Source of the DNA: Gammaproteobacteria bacterium
GTDB taxonomy: Bacteria > Pseudomonadota > Gammaproteobacteria > UBA6429 > Thiohalophilaceae
Direction of reading: 5' to 3'
NCBI GenBank assembly: GCA_016194635.1
Contig: JACQBC010000022.1
Span: 1-60,332 of the forward strand
Length of the DNA: 60,332 nt
Part shown: piece by piece, positions 39,503-48,576 of the stretch
How the letters are laid out: every line of letters begins with the position of its first letter
Position numbering within the stretch: position 1 is the first letter of the stretch
Position numbers and translations under genes: made by a program
The notes under the pieces: model-generated
Seen by the model: only the letters and a program-made list of their open reading frames with translations
Told to the model about the DNA's origin: nothing
Database searches by the model: none

Positions 39503-39987
39503 CACTCGTCCAGTGGTTCCAAAGCCTGAGCAGTACACCGTTGGAGTAATTCCTTAAGTGGACCCATACCGGGGACCACCAATTCGGGCGCGATATCATA
39601 CAGGGGATACAGAACAAAATTGCGTAGTGATAAGCCCGGATGAGGGACACTCAAACGCGGATGATGGATGATATTTTCACCGAACAACAAAATATCGAGA
39701 TCGATACAGCGCGGCCCCCAGCGTTCTGTTTGGCGTTGCCTGCCCTGCCGGGTTTCGATGGCCTGTAAAGCATCGAGTAATACCAATACTTCTAATTCGG
39801 TCGCTAACGCAACGACCGCATTGACATAGTCAGGCTGTATTACCGGTCCCAACGGAGGATTACGATACAACCGTGAGCGTTGCAGAAATTGCGATGCGGG
39901 TAATTGTTGTAGCGCCTGGATCGCACGCTGAATTTGCGCGACGGGGTCGAACAGGTTACTGCCTAACCCAAGGTATACCCGTGGCAT
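39502..39987 (-). CDS. folK: 2-amino-4-hydroxy-6-hydroxymethyldihydropteridine pyrophosphokinase
   Basis: FolK pyrophosphorylates the pterin precursor of folate. The 161-residue product shows YLGLGSNLFDP, the RWGPRCIDLDILLFG motif with metal-binding aspartates, and HPGLSLRNFVLYPL. The ATG at 39987 (MPRVYLGLGSN) lies just after the pcnB stop; a TTG five codons earlier overlaps pcnB and is not preferred. Confidence 0.95.
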   Translation of the reverse strand: MPRVYLGLGSNLFDPVAQIQRAIQALQQLPASQFLQRSRLYRNPPLGPVIQPDYVNAVVALATELEVLVLLDALQAIETRQGRQRQTERWGPRCIDLDILLFGENIIHHPRLSVPHPGLSLRNFVLYPLYDIAPELVVPGMGPLKELLQRCTAQALEPLDE

Positions 39988-39988
39988 G

Positions 39989-41287
39989 TCACGGCTCGGC
40001 AATAGCGTCGGGTTTTGGACGGCGCGGCGCTTGCCGTAAGGTATTCAACATATGTTTACGCTGTGGTTCATCCGCGACTTGAAATTGTGTCCACCACGCG
40101 CATAACTCATCCAATCCGGCTTCTCCTGCTTGATGCCGTAATAATAAAAAATCATACGCGGCGCGAAACCGCGGTTGCTGTAAAAACCAGCTGGCACGTC
40201 GTCCCTGGCGTTTTTCCAAGCGGGTTTGTCCCGCCCAGATTTCGCGTATCGGCAACCGGAACCGCTTCGGCAATGCAATCACCTGCGATTGCTCATTCAA
40301 TATATCACCGCTCGCCACCTGCATGGCCTGGATCGACGACATATTCTGGGAACGATACACTGATTTGGTTTTTAATAGCGGTCCCCACAACATGGCGGCA
40401 AATAAAAACGCCGGGTTAACCGGCTTATCGTCGTGAATCCGTTGATCGGTATTGATCAAGGCTTGCCGTACAAACCGATCAAACAATGCATCACCCGTCT
40501 TCAACAAGCGATCGGCAGTGGGAAACATCACTGCTAATAAGTCATGTTGGTACAATAATTCGTAGGTTCTAAGTGCGTGCCCCTTGAGAAATAACTTTAA
40601 TAACTCATCAAATAGCCGCGCCGGCGGTACCGCTTGTAAGCGCTGGCGATGCTCGGCAATGGCCAGTATCACGGTTTCATCCAGCGCAAAACCGAGTTTG
40701 GCGGCAAACCGGATCGCGCGCAACATGCGTACCGGGTCTTCTTGGAAACGAACCGTGGGATCGCCGATCATCTTCAAGCGTCGCTGCTGAAGATCTTCAA
40801 GCCCGCCGGTGTAATCCACCAAGGAAAAATCCGCAATATTGTAATACAAGGCATTGACGGTAAAATCGCGCCGCCAGGCATCCTCTTCCAGCGTGCCGTA
40901 AACATTGTCCCGCAATAACATACCGTCATGCACCAGCGCGTCATCCCGATCCTCGCTCTGCGAGTGATGACCACGAAACGTGGCCACTTCGATAATCTCA
41001 CGGCCGAAATGGATATGGGCTAGGCGGAAGCGTCGGCCGATAAGCCGGCAATTGCGGAATAATTGGCTGATTTGTTCCGGTGTGGCATTGGTAGCAAGAT
41101 CGAAATCCTTGGGACGTAAGCCCAACAATAAATCGCGCACACCGCCGCCCACCAAATACGCGGCATACCCGGCATCGTGTAACCGATAGAGCACTTTTCG
41201 CGCCGATTCGCTAATATGAGCCCGCGAGATCGTGTGATCGGCGCGGGGTATGATGCGTGGGGATGAGGCAGAAGCCGTATTATCCAT
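39989..41287 (-). CDS. pcnB: poly(A) polymerase I
   Basis: PcnB adds poly(A) to RNA 3' ends and promotes decay. The 432-residue nucleotidyltransferase has the head motif LVGGGVRDLLLGLRPKDFDLATNA with catalytic carboxylates and RLAHIHFGREIIEVATFRG. The RRDFTVNALYYNI motif and a basic C-terminal end follow. The bacterial poly(A) polymerase is separated from CCA-adding enzymes by its length and by its linkage to folK. The ATG at 41287 is preceded by a TTG in frame. Confidence 0.92.
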   Translation of the reverse strand: MDNTASASSPRIIPRADHTISRAHISESARKVLYRLHDAGYAAYLVGGGVRDLLLGLRPKDFDLATNATPEQISQLFRNCRLIGRRFRLAHIHFGREIIEVATFRGHHSQSEDRDDALVHDGMLLRDNVYGTLEEDAWRRDFTVNALYYNIADFSLVDYTGGLEDLQQRRLKMIGDPTVRFQEDPVRMLRAIRFAAKLGFALDETVILAIAEHRQRLQAVPPARLFDELLKLFLKGHALRTYELLYQHDLLAVMFPTADRLLKTGDALFDRFVRQALINTDQRIHDDKPVNPAFLFAAMLWGPLLKTKSVYRSQNMSSIQAMQVASGDILNEQSQVIALPKRFRLPIREIWAGQTRLEKRQGRRASWFLQQPRFRAAYDFLLLRHQAGEAGLDELCAWWTQFQVADEPQRKHMLNTLRQAPRRPKPDAIAEP

Positions 41288-41381
41288 CAAGACTTGGGTA
41301 TGTGAGCATGAACGTCGCCACTATGATAACAGCTCTTTAAGAGAACGAATACCCGCGAGCCCATGTGCGTTCTATTTAGAG

Positions 41382-41410
41382 TTGCCAAACCTAGAGATTT
41401 TCACTACGCT
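41382..41410 (+). promoter_or_regulatory. promoter of tRNA-Glu(CTC)
   Basis: TTGCCA (41382-41387) and TACGCT (41405-41410) are spaced by 17 bp, and the tRNA begins 9 bp further. The -10 is weak but the position is right for a tRNA gene. Confidence 0.5.
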
Positions 41411-41418
41411 GCCCTCAC

Positions 41419-41494
41419 GCTCCCATCGTCTAGTGGCCTAGGACACTGGCCTCTCACGCCGGGAACAGGGGTTCGAAACCCCTTGGGAGCGCCA
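41419..41494 (+). tRNA. tRNA-Glu (anticodon CTC)
   Basis: The 76-nt gene folds as a standard cloverleaf: acceptor GCTCCCA/TGGGAGC, D-arm TCGTCTAGTGGCCTAGGA, anticodon stem CTGGC/GCCGG with loop CTCTCAC (anticodon CTC, reads GAG), T-arm CAGGGGTTCGAAACCCCT and encoded GCCA end. Many bacteria use only the TTC isoacceptor, so this is likely a second, dedicated tRNA-Glu. Confidence 0.95.
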
Positions 41495-41514
41495 ATTTAT
41501 CTGATACTTGCTTT

Positions 41515-42099
41515 TTAGGTAAAGTCGGCGGCTAATGATGCGCGGGTGGCGGCCGGTAATACATCAACCGCTCCTTGATAGGCCGTGTGGTCCACCCCCG
41601 CCCCCAGGTTCGCGCCTGATTTTAACGCGCTGATCATCGCGGGGCTGAATTCAAATCGCAAAAAATGCACCGAAGAAGTCTTTTCACCGGTAGAACGCTC
41701 CAAATCTTCGTCGGCAATAGCATACACCTTGTCATGTCCGCTCACCCGCAGCCAGACTTTATTTTCCACGCCGACGAGCTGCGCCAAGGCATCGCGGCGT
41801 TCGTCGACATTTTCGTATTCCACCATCATCGTGGCCTTGAGATTAGTACCGTCCGGGATCAGCGGATTATAGGCGTTTAATTCCTCCCGAATCCCATCTT
41901 CCTCAAAGATACGCTCAACACGGAGCATTTCTTGGATTTGATACTGCATCGTTAAGCGATCCTCAAAATATAACGTAATGTGTTCGCCCAAAAATACCTT
42001 GCGGTGTTGTTTGTGCGAAATCACCTTGGCGCGAAACTCGTCGCGTTGCTTGGAATATTGTTCCAATGGCAATAAATCTTCTTGACGGATCTTTTGCAT
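41515..42099 (-). CDS. DUF3501-family protein
   Basis: The 194-residue protein begins MQKIRQEDLLPLEQYSKQRD and matches the DUF3501 pattern (EHITLYFEDRLTMQYQIQEMLRVERIFEEDGI). This family is regularly encoded next to a CCG-domain Fe-S oxidoreductase and rubrerythrin, as here; its function is unknown. The ATG at 42099 follows ACAGGAA by seven bases. Earlier ATGs at 42117 and 42123 lack a ribosome site. It starts about 26 bp after the Fe-S gene, so it is translated from the same message. It ends convergent with the tRNA-Glu gene. Confidence 0.88.
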   Translation of the reverse strand: MQKIRQEDLLPLEQYSKQRDEFRAKVISHKQHRKVFLGEHITLYFEDRLTMQYQIQEMLRVERIFEEDGIREELNAYNPLIPDGTNLKATMMVEYENVDERRDALAQLVGVENKVWLRVSGHDKVYAIADEDLERSTGEKTSSVHFLRFEFSPAMISALKSGANLGAGVDHTAYQGAVDVLPAATRASLAADFT

Positions 42100-42124
42100 G
42101 TTAATTTCCTGTGTCATATTCATT

Positions 42125-43468
42125 TTAAATACCGTAAGCCTTGCGTAATAGTTGAATGGGATGTTCGGTGTGCGAGGCATCGTCCATACCGTGTTGAATA
42201 TGCCGACCCGCGATCGGGCAGTCGCTGGCATAATGATCAGGCTGCATTTCCTTAACACGATTCACGATGGGTTTGGCGATTTTCATGGCAATCTCATGGT
42301 ATTCCTGCTTAACCGCATAGGTGCCATCGTGTCCTGAGCAGCGTTCAATCGGTGTCACTTTGGTATCGGGTACCAGAGCCAACACATCACGGGTTTTTAA
42401 ACCAATATTTTGCACCCGCTGATGGCATGCCACGTGATAAGCGATATGGCCCAATGACTGGTGAAAATCGGTTTTTAATAACCCTTCTTTATGCCGCAGC
42501 ATGAGGTATTCAAACGGATCGTAGATGGCGCTTTTTACCTGTTGTACTTGTGTATCCGCTGGATACATCAGCGGAATTTCCTGTTTGAACATTAATACAC
42601 AAGAAGGCACGGGCGCAATAATGTCATAGCCGGCGTCCACCCAGGCGGCCAACTGAGGAATATTGGCTTGCTTGGCGCGGTCCACGGCCTGCAGATCACC
42701 CAGCTCCAACTTTGGCATACCACAACACTGTTCTTTATCCACCAGCCGTACCTCAATCTCATTGTGTTGTAATACGGCAATCAGATCCTCGCCCAGTTGC
42801 GGTTCATTATAGTTACCGTAACAGGTGATAAACAAGGCTACTTTGCCCTTGGTCTGGGTACCTGCTTTTGCGCTAACAACACGCGCAAGATCCGGTCTGC
42901 GTTTTCGTAAGGTATCATGATGATAATCAGGCACCAGGGCGTTTTCATGCACTCCCAACACGGCCTGGATGGCCTTACGCATGGTCGGCATGCGGTTGAC
43001 GGTATTCACCGTCTGCACCACGATGGGAATTCCGGCGAATTTACCTACCGCATCGGTAGCACTTAGAATCTTATCGCGCACCGAAGCCCCTTGGTTTTTA
43101 AATTTGACGGCTTTGGCGCGTAACATTACATGGGGAAAATCCAGGTTCCATTCATGCGGTGGAACATAGGGACACTTGGTCATATAACACAAATCACATA
43201 GATAACAATGTTCGACGACTTTCCAATAATCTTGTTTGGCTACACCATCGACTTCCATGGTGGCAGAGGCGTCGACCAAATCGAATAAAGTGGGAAAAGC
43301 ATGGCACAGGCTGACACAGCGTCGACAACCGTGACAGATATCAAAGATCCGTTCGAGCTCGGTGAATAATTCCTGCTCGTCGTAAAACGCGGCATCTTGC
43401 CATTGCAACGCATGGCGGGTCGGCGCTTGTAAATTGCCTTCGCGATAGCCTTGTTTGGGCGTACTCAT
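42125..43468 (-). CDS. GlpC/HdrD-like Fe-S oxidoreductase with CCG domains
   Basis: The 447-residue protein carries two [4Fe-4S] motifs at the N-terminus: C45-C48-C51-C55 (CHGCRRCVSLC) and C88-C91-C94-C99 (CYLCDLCYMTKC). It ends in the CCG-type cluster domains known from GlpC and heterodisulfide reductase HdrD/HdrB. The first is intact (VDKEQCCGMPKLE); the second is changed to RCSGHDGTY. It has no membrane segment, so it is probably a cytosolic electron carrier. Placed between rubrerythrin and DUF3501, it may relay electrons to reduce rubrerythrin; this is inference. A hairpin with U-run precedes it (43494-43534). Confidence 0.88.
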   Translation of the reverse strand: MSTPKQGYREGNLQAPTRHALQWQDAAFYDEQELFTELERIFDICHGCRRCVSLCHAFPTLFDLVDASATMEVDGVAKQDYWKVVEHCYLCDLCYMTKCPYVPPHEWNLDFPHVMLRAKAVKFKNQGASVRDKILSATDAVGKFAGIPIVVQTVNTVNRMPTMRKAIQAVLGVHENALVPDYHHDTLRKRRPDLARVVSAKAGTQTKGKVALFITCYGNYNEPQLGEDLIAVLQHNEIEVRLVDKEQCCGMPKLELGDLQAVDRAKQANIPQLAAWVDAGYDIIAPVPSCVLMFKQEIPLMYPADTQVQQVKSAIYDPFEYLMLRHKEGLLKTDFHQSLGHIAYHVACHQRVQNIGLKTRDVLALVPDTKVTPIERCSGHDGTYAVKQEYHEIAMKIAKPIVNRVKEMQPDHYASDCPIAGRHIQHGMDDASHTEHPIQLLRKAYGI

Positions 43469-43493
43469 GTGGGTTAGCCTTTTTTTAGTACAT

Positions 43494-43534
43494 AAAAAAC
43501 CGGTTTGGGCGTTTTATTCACACCCAGACCGGTT
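43494..43534 (-). terminator. intercistronic terminator between rubrerythrin and the Fe-S protein
   Basis: On the minus strand AACCGGTCTGGG (43534-43523) pairs with CCCAAACCGGTT (43509-43498) with one G-U, followed by TTTTTT. It lies 8 bp after the rubrerythrin stop and 25 bp before the next gene, so part of the transcripts should end here and give more rubrerythrin than Fe-S protein. Confidence 0.8.
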
Positions 43535-43542
43535 ATATAGGA

Positions 43543-43965
43543 TTAACTACCTAAACTGTCCAGCGCCTTCTGAAAGCGATTGGCATGGGAACGCTCGGCC
43601 TTGGCCAAGGTTTCAAACCAATCTGCAACCTCACCAAAACCTTCCTGACGTGCGGTTTTCGCCATGCCAGGGTACATATCCGTGTACTCGTGAGTTTCAC
43701 CGGAAATCGCAGCTTTCAGGTTCATATTGGTCGGACCAATAGGTAACCCAGTAGCGGGATCACCTACCTGCTCCAGGTACTCCAAATGCCCGTGGGCGTG
43801 TCCAGTTTCGCCCTCAGCGGTGGAGCGAAATACCGCTGCTACATCGTTATAACCTTCAACGTCAGCCTTGGCTGCGAAATACAGATACCGGCGATTCGCC
43901 TGGGATTCCCCGGAAAATGCCGCCTTGAGATTATCTTCAGTTTTACTGCCCTTGAGTTGTGCCAT
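43543..43965 (-). CDS. rubrerythrin (diiron domain only)
   Basis: Rubrerythrins reduce hydrogen peroxide at a diiron centre. The 140-residue four-helix protein has the iron-binding glutamate motifs in SGESQANRRY, EGETGHAHGH, SGETHEYTDM and KAERSHANRF. The C-terminal rubredoxin domain of classical rubrerythrin is missing, so electrons must come from another protein, perhaps the Fe-S oxidoreductase encoded next. The ATG at 43965 follows GGAGGTG; a GTG two codons earlier is inside that site. A well-formed promoter with paired operator-like repeats lies upstream. Confidence 0.94.
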   Translation of the reverse strand: MAQLKGSKTEDNLKAAFSGESQANRRYLYFAAKADVEGYNDVAAVFRSTAEGETGHAHGHLEYLEQVGDPATGLPIGPTNMNLKAAISGETHEYTDMYPGMAKTARQEGFGEVADWFETLAKAERSHANRFQKALDSLGS

Positions 43966-44012
43966 ATGCACCTCCAGTCATTGAGTGGATCACCCCCCAC
44001 GTTACGGATGGG

Positions 44013-44081
44013 GACTTAGACTAATTCTAAATGCGAGAAGAAGATACCCGCTCGCATCGAGGATGTCAAGACTTAGTCTAA
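44013..44081 (-). promoter_or_regulatory. rubrerythrin promoter bracketed by two operator-like repeats
   Basis: On the minus strand a perfect TTGACA -35 (44064-44069) and TATCTT -10 (44041-44046) are spaced by 17 bp. TTAGACTAAGTC (44070-44081) abuts the -35 on its upstream side and TTAGTCTAAGTC (44013-44024) lies in the leader, 57 bp away. The nine-base cores TTAGACTAA and TTAGTCTAA are reverse complements of each other and nearly palindromic, so both could bind a dimeric repressor. They do not match Fur, OxyR or IscR boxes as I know them. Confidence 0.65.
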
Positions 44082-44182
44082 AATTCATTAAAACCTATAA
44101 TTTTCAACCCATTATTTGAAAATTGACCTGTCGACCACCTTCCGTTACCTTACTGCACCCCTCCTAACGGTAAAATTTCCCC

Positions 44183-44461
44183 GTGCCTAAAAAAACTTCC
44201 CCAGCCAATCGTACACCTGCCGCCCTCGCGACGATGCAAAGTTTTGAACAAGCCTTGAAAGAACTCGAGAGCTTGGTGGAACGCATGGAAAAAGGCGACC
44301 GCAGCTTAGAGGATTCCTTAAAGGATTTTGAACGCGGGGTCGCGCTGACACGACAATGCCAACAAGCCCTCAAGACCGCGGAGCAAAAAGTACAGTTGCT
44401 GTTGGAACAAAATGGCAAGCCTACGCTCACCCCTTTTGATAGTAATCCACCGCGTGACTGA
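44183..44461 (+). CDS. xseB: exodeoxyribonuclease VII small subunit
   Basis: The 92-residue helical protein assembles in several copies on XseA (gene at 5306). It shows the family pattern [39 protein letters not shown] and LTPF near the C-terminus. The GTG at 44183 gives the usual MPKK beginning; an ATG at 44234 is the alternative and would remove the tail before the first helix. The gene leads the xseB-ispA-dxs cluster. Confidence 0.93.
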   Translation: MPKKTSPANRTPAALATMQSFEQALKELESLVERMEKGDRSLEDSLKDFERGVALTRQCQQALKTAEQKVQLLLEQNGKPTLTPFDSNPPRD

Positions 44462-45344
44462 GTTAGCTTTCCTAAATACCTGGCAGCGACGCGTCGATGC
44501 GGCATTAGCACACTGGCTACCTGCACCATCGTTGGTTCCAACACAATTACATCAAGCCATGCAGTATGCCGTAATGGGTGGCGGCAAACGGTTCCGGCCC
44601 ATCCTGGTGTATGCGGCCGGCACTGCCCTGCAGGTTCCCTTGCAACGAATGGACCCCGCCGCGTGCGCGGTGGAATTAATTCACGCGTATTCCTTGACCC
44701 ATGACGATCTGCCCGCGATGGATGATGATGACTTGCGCCGTGGGCAACCCACTTGCCACAAAGCCTTTAACGAGGCCACTGCGATCTTGGCCGGTGACGC
44801 GCTGCAATCCCTCGCTTTTCAAATCCTCAGTCAATCCCTTGAACCGCTTATACCGCCCGCGCAACAGTTAGAGATGATCACTACGCTGGCGATCGCCTCC
44901 GGGTCACGGGGTATGGCGGGGGGGCAAGCGATCGATGTGGCCGCCGTCGGGCAGACGTTAAATGAAGCGGAATTAGAAAACATGCACATCCATAAAACCG
45001 GCGCCTTAATTCGCGCCAGTATCAAACTCGGGGCTCTCTGTGCCGCCCCCTGTGAACGGGAATCGTTGAACGCACTGGACCACTACGCCAAATGTATCGG
45101 TTTGGCTTTCCAGATCCAAGACGATATTTTGGATGAGATCGGCCAAACCCAGACCCTGGGTAAGACCCAAGGATCGGATCGGCACAAGAGTAAACCCACC
45201 TACCCTTCGATCATCGGGCTGACGCAATCTCGTCAACTGGCGCAAGAATTATGTGACGACGCCCGCACTCACCTGGCCATGTTTGATGGCAATGCTGACC
45301 CTTTGCGACAACTAGCGCATTACATCATTGAACGCACACATTAG
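44454..45344 (+). CDS. ispA: farnesyl diphosphate synthase (polyprenyl synthetase)
   Basis: IspA condenses IPP with DMAPP and GPP to farnesyl diphosphate. The two aspartate-rich motifs are present: [14 protein letters not shown], containing the DDxx(xx)D motif, and [17 protein letters not shown] is also seen. The GTG at 44454 overlaps the xseB stop by 8 bp and gives 296 residues, a normal length; no ATG lies at a better place. dxs follows after 87 bp, which hold no recognisable element. Confidence 0.93.
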   Translation: MTELAFLNTWQRRVDAALAHWLPAPSLVPTQLHQAMQYAVMGGGKRFRPILVYAAGTALQVPLQRMDPAACAVELIHAYSLTHDDLPAMDDDDLRRGQPTCHKAFNEATAILAGDALQSLAFQILSQSLEPLIPPAQQLEMITTLAIASGSRGMAGGQAIDVAAVGQTLNEAELENMHIHKTGALIRASIKLGALCAAPCERESLNALDHYAKCIGLAFQIQDDILDEIGQTQTLGKTQGSDRHKSKPTYPSIIGLTQSRQLAQELCDDARTHLAMFDGNADPLRQLAHYIIERTH

Positions 45345-45431
45345 TATTTTTATTAGCTAAACAGGCTTAGGCCGCTTGCAAAGCCAGACGCCACCCCGCA
45401 AGATCACCCTAACCTGAATCTAATTTTCCCT

Positions 45432-47324
45432 ATGACAGAGCCGACCGACTTCAGCTTACTCCATGCGGTGGATAGCCCCGATGCCCTGCGTTTGCTCAAT
45501 GAAGAGCAACTACCCACCTTGGCCGATGAATTGCGTCAATTCATCATCCACAGTGTCAGTAACACCGGGGGGCATCTGGCGGCAGGTTTGGGGACGGTCG
45601 AACTGACTATCGCGTTGCATTACGTTTTTAACACCCCGCAGGATCGCCTGGTGTGGGATGTGGGCCACCAAACCTACCCTCATAAAATCCTCACCGGCCG
45701 CCGTGAGCAAATGCCTCGCTTGCGTCAACGCCATGGACTGGCGGGATTCCCCAAGCGCGAGGAAAGCATCTACGACACGTTTGGCGTGGGTCATTCCAGC
45801 ACCTCGATCAGCGCCGCCCTGGGCATGGCGATTGCCGCGCAACAGCAGCAGCGGGATGATCAGGTGGTTGCCATCATTGGTGACGGCGCCATGACCGCCG
45901 GCATGGCGTTTGAGGCACTCAATCATGCCGGTGACTTGGATGCCAATCTACTGGTTATCCTCAATGACAACGACATGTCGATCTCCCCCAACGTCGGCGC
46001 ACTCTCAAACCACTTAGCACGGCTGCTCTCCGGGCGACTGTATTCGCGCATGCGCGCGGGCAGTAAAAAAGTATTGGGGGTGGTCCCTCCGGTATGGGAG
46101 CTGGCGCGCCGCACCGAGGAGCATATCAAGGGGATGGTGACACCGGGTACCCTGTTTGAAGAACTTGGATTTAATTATATCGGCCCCATCGATGGGCACG
46201 ACCTACCCACTTTAGTAAAAACCCTGAGCAATCTGCGCCACCTGAAGGGTCCACGGTTATTGCACGTGGTTACCAAAAAGGGCAAGGGTTATAAACCGGC
46301 CGAAGATGATCCTTGCAATTACCATAGTGTCAGTAAATTCAATCGCGAATCCGGAAAATTTGAACCCAGCAAACCCACCGGTCCCACCTATACCCAGGTA
46401 TTCGGCCAATGGTTATGTGATATGGCGGAATACGACCAGCGTCTAGTTGCGATTACCCCCGCGATGCGCGAAGGCTCTGGCCTGGTGGACTATTCCGAAC
46501 GTTATCCTGATCGTTATTTTGACGTCGGCATCGCCGAACAACATGCGGTCACCCTGGCGGCGGGTTTGGCCACGGAAGGACTCAAACCGGTGGTGGCCAT
46601 TTATTCAACCTTTTTGCAACGCGCCTACGATCAGTTGATCCATGACGTGGCGATCCAGAATCTACCCGTGTTGTTTGCCATTGATCGCGCTGGAGTGGTC
46701 GGTCCGGACGGGCCTACCCACGCGGGGAGTTTTGATTTAAGTTACCTGCGCTGTATCCCCAACCTGGTCATTATGGCTCCCGCCGACGAGAATGAGTGCC
46801 GCCGCATGCTCAGCACCGGGTTTGATTACCAGGGACCCGCGGCCGTCCGTTATCCGCGCGGAACCGGGCCGGGCGTCCGTGTCGAAACGGGATTTAACCC
46901 CCTGCCGTTGGGCCTTGGCGAACTGCGCCGTGAAGGGCAACGGGTAGCCCTGCTGTCCTTTGGCAGTACCCTGGCCGAAACCCTTTGCGCTGCCGACAAA
47001 CTCAATGCCAGCGTGGCCAATATGCGCTTTGTTAAGCCCATCGATACCGGCCTGGTGCTGCGCTTAGCCGAAAGCCATGACCTGCTGGTAACGGTAGAAG
47101 AAAATACCCACCTGGGGGGGGCAGGAAGCGCGGTTAATGAGGTATTGGCCCAACACGGTGTGGTAATTCCGGTACTCAATCTGGGTCTACCGGACCGTTT
47201 TCAATCCCAAGGTACCCGCCAAGAGTTATTGACCGAAGCGGGACTCAGCGCGGAGGGTATTATTCGGCGGGTTGAAGCCCAGTTACACCAATTGCCGCTT
47301 GCCAAGCACGCGACACTCGCTTAA
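45432..47324 (+). CDS. dxs: 1-deoxy-D-xylulose-5-phosphate synthase
   Basis: Dxs condenses pyruvate and glyceraldehyde-3-phosphate, the first step of the MEP isoprenoid pathway. The 630-residue thiamine diphosphate enzyme has [13 protein letters not shown], the TPP motif [15 protein letters not shown] ending in NDNDMSIS, the transketolase central domain ([17 protein letters not shown]) and the C-terminal domain. The xseB-ispA-dxs order is the conserved arrangement. Confidence 0.97.
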   Translation: MTEPTDFSLLHAVDSPDALRLLNEEQLPTLADELRQFIIHSVSNTGGHLAAGLGTVELTIALHYVFNTPQDRLVWDVGHQTYPHKILTGRREQMPRLRQRHGLAGFPKREESIYDTFGVGHSSTSISAALGMAIAAQQQQRDDQVVAIIGDGAMTAGMAFEALNHAGDLDANLLVILNDNDMSISPNVGALSNHLARLLSGRLYSRMRAGSKKVLGVVPPVWELARRTEEHIKGMVTPGTLFEELGFNYIGPIDGHDLPTLVKTLSNLRHLKGPRLLHVVTKKGKGYKPAEDDPCNYHSVSKFNRESGKFEPSKPTGPTYTQVFGQWLCDMAEYDQRLVAITPAMREGSGLVDYSERYPDRYFDVGIAEQHAVTLAAGLATEGLKPVVAIYSTFLQRAYDQLIHDVAIQNLPVLFAIDRAGVVGPDGPTHAGSFDLSYLRCIPNLVIMAPADENECRRMLSTGFDYQGPAAVRYPRGTGPGVRVETGFNPLPLGLGELRREGQRVALLSFGSTLAETLCAADKLNASVANMRFVKPIDTGLVLRLAESHDLLVTVEENTHLGGAGSAVNEVLAQHGVVIPVLNLGLPDRFQSQGTRQELLTEAGLSAEGIIRRVEAQLHQLPLAKHATLA

Positions 47325-47352
47325 TCTTTTCCGAGTATTTTAATCAGGAATT

Positions 47353-47733
47353 ATGGCCGCCCGCTTTACCATGAAGATCGTAACCGATTTTGCCGCGGCA
47401 CATTGGTTGCGAGACTACGAAGGTCCCTGCAACCGGCTGCACGGCCATAACTGGAAGGTCGAGGTCCAGGTCGTGGCTCAGGATCTGGACGCGGTAGGCA
47501 TGGGACTGGACTTTAAAGATATTAAAGACGCCACTAAATCACTGATCGGTGAACTTGACCACCGCAACCTCAACGATATTGCGCCGTTTCATCAAATTAA
47601 CCCGACGGCGGAAAATATCGCGGCGTTTTTGTATCAAGGACTGAGTGCACGTCTGAACACAACGCGGATCAAAGTCGATGCCGTGACCCTATGGGAAACC
47701 GAACGTGCCTGTGTTACGTACAACGAGGATTAA
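47353..47733 (+). CDS. queD: 6-carboxy-5,6,7,8-tetrahydropterin synthase
   Basis: QueD converts dihydroneopterin triphosphate to 6-carboxytetrahydropterin on the way to preQ0 and queuosine. The 126-residue protein has the zinc histidines in AAAHWL and HGHNW and the catalytic cysteine in GPCNRLHGH, which distinguishes it from eukaryotic PTPS. The ATG follows AGGA. The start of the folE2 gene just after the stop indicates a queD-folE2 unit supplying its own substrate. Confidence 0.94.
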   Translation: MAARFTMKIVTDFAAAHWLRDYEGPCNRLHGHNWKVEVQVVAQDLDAVGMGLDFKDIKDATKSLIGELDHRNLNDIAPFHQINPTAENIAAFLYQGLSARLNTTRIKVDAVTLWETERACVTYNED

Positions 47734-47735
47734 AT

Positions 47736-48569
47736 ATGAACCCGCCGAAAGTCGCTGAATTAAAATCGCAAGTCATTGATGACGTGCAGAACCACGCGGA
47801 TAAACGTAATATCCCCATCAACAAGGTTGGGATTAAAGCGATTCGCCATCCGGTACAGGTGCGCGATCGTAGCAGCGGTGAACAACATACCATTGCCATG
47901 TTCAACATGTACGTTAATCTGCCGCATAATTTCAAAGGCACCCATATGTCGCGTTTTGTGGAAATACTGCATCAACACGAACGCGAAATATCGGTGAAAT
48001 CCTTTAAAGAGATCCTGCGTGAAATGACCGAAAAGCTAGAGGCCGAATCCGGCCACATCGAAATGCATTTTCCCTATTTCGTAAATAAGAAGGCTCCCGT
48101 ATCGGCGGTCGAAAGCCTGATGGATTACGATGTCACCCTAGTGGGTGAACGGCACGGCGATGAAACCACGACCACGATTAAAGTCGTGGTCCCGGTCACC
48201 AGTTTATGCCCCTGTTCCAAAAAAATCTCTGACTATGGCGCGCACAACCAACGCTCGCACGTCACCGTGACCGCCACTATCAATGAATTTGTCTGGATCG
48301 AAGAACTTATTGACGTGGTGGAAAAAGAAGCCTCGTGTGAATTGTATGGCTTGCTTAAGCGCCCGGATGAAAAAGCCGTGACCGAGCGCGCCTACGATAA
48401 TCCCAAGTTTGTCGAAGACATGGTGCGCGACGTTGCCGCACGCCTCAACAACGATGATCGGGTTAGCCGTTATGTGGTGGAATCGGAGAACTTCGAGTCG
48501 ATTCACAATCACTCGGCCTATGCCTTGATTGAAAAAGATAAACGCAAAAATACCAAGCGGGGGCGTTAA
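47736..48569 (+). CDS. folE2: GTP cyclohydrolase FolE2 (type IB)
   Basis: FolE2 opens GTP to dihydroneopterin triphosphate, entering folate and queuosine synthesis. It is a tunnelling-fold enzyme not dependent on zinc and often used in zinc shortage. The 277-residue protein has the catalytic cysteine in [11 protein letters not shown] and the conserved [10 protein letters not shown] and [13 protein letters not shown]. The ATG at 47736 is 2 bp after the queD stop with CGAGGA as ribosome site. Whether a zinc-type FolE also exists is not visible here. Confidence 0.94.
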   Translation: MNPPKVAELKSQVIDDVQNHADKRNIPINKVGIKAIRHPVQVRDRSSGEQHTIAMFNMYVNLPHNFKGTHMSRFVEILHQHEREISVKSFKEILREMTEKLEAESGHIEMHFPYFVNKKAPVSAVESLMDYDVTLVGERHGDETTTTIKVVVPVTSLCPCSKKISDYGAHNQRSHVTVTATINEFVWIEELIDVVEKEASCELYGLLKRPDEKAVTERAYDNPKFVEDMVRDVAARLNNDDRVSRYVVESENFESIHNHSAYALIEKDKRKNTKRGR

Positions 48570-48576
48570 TCAGCAA

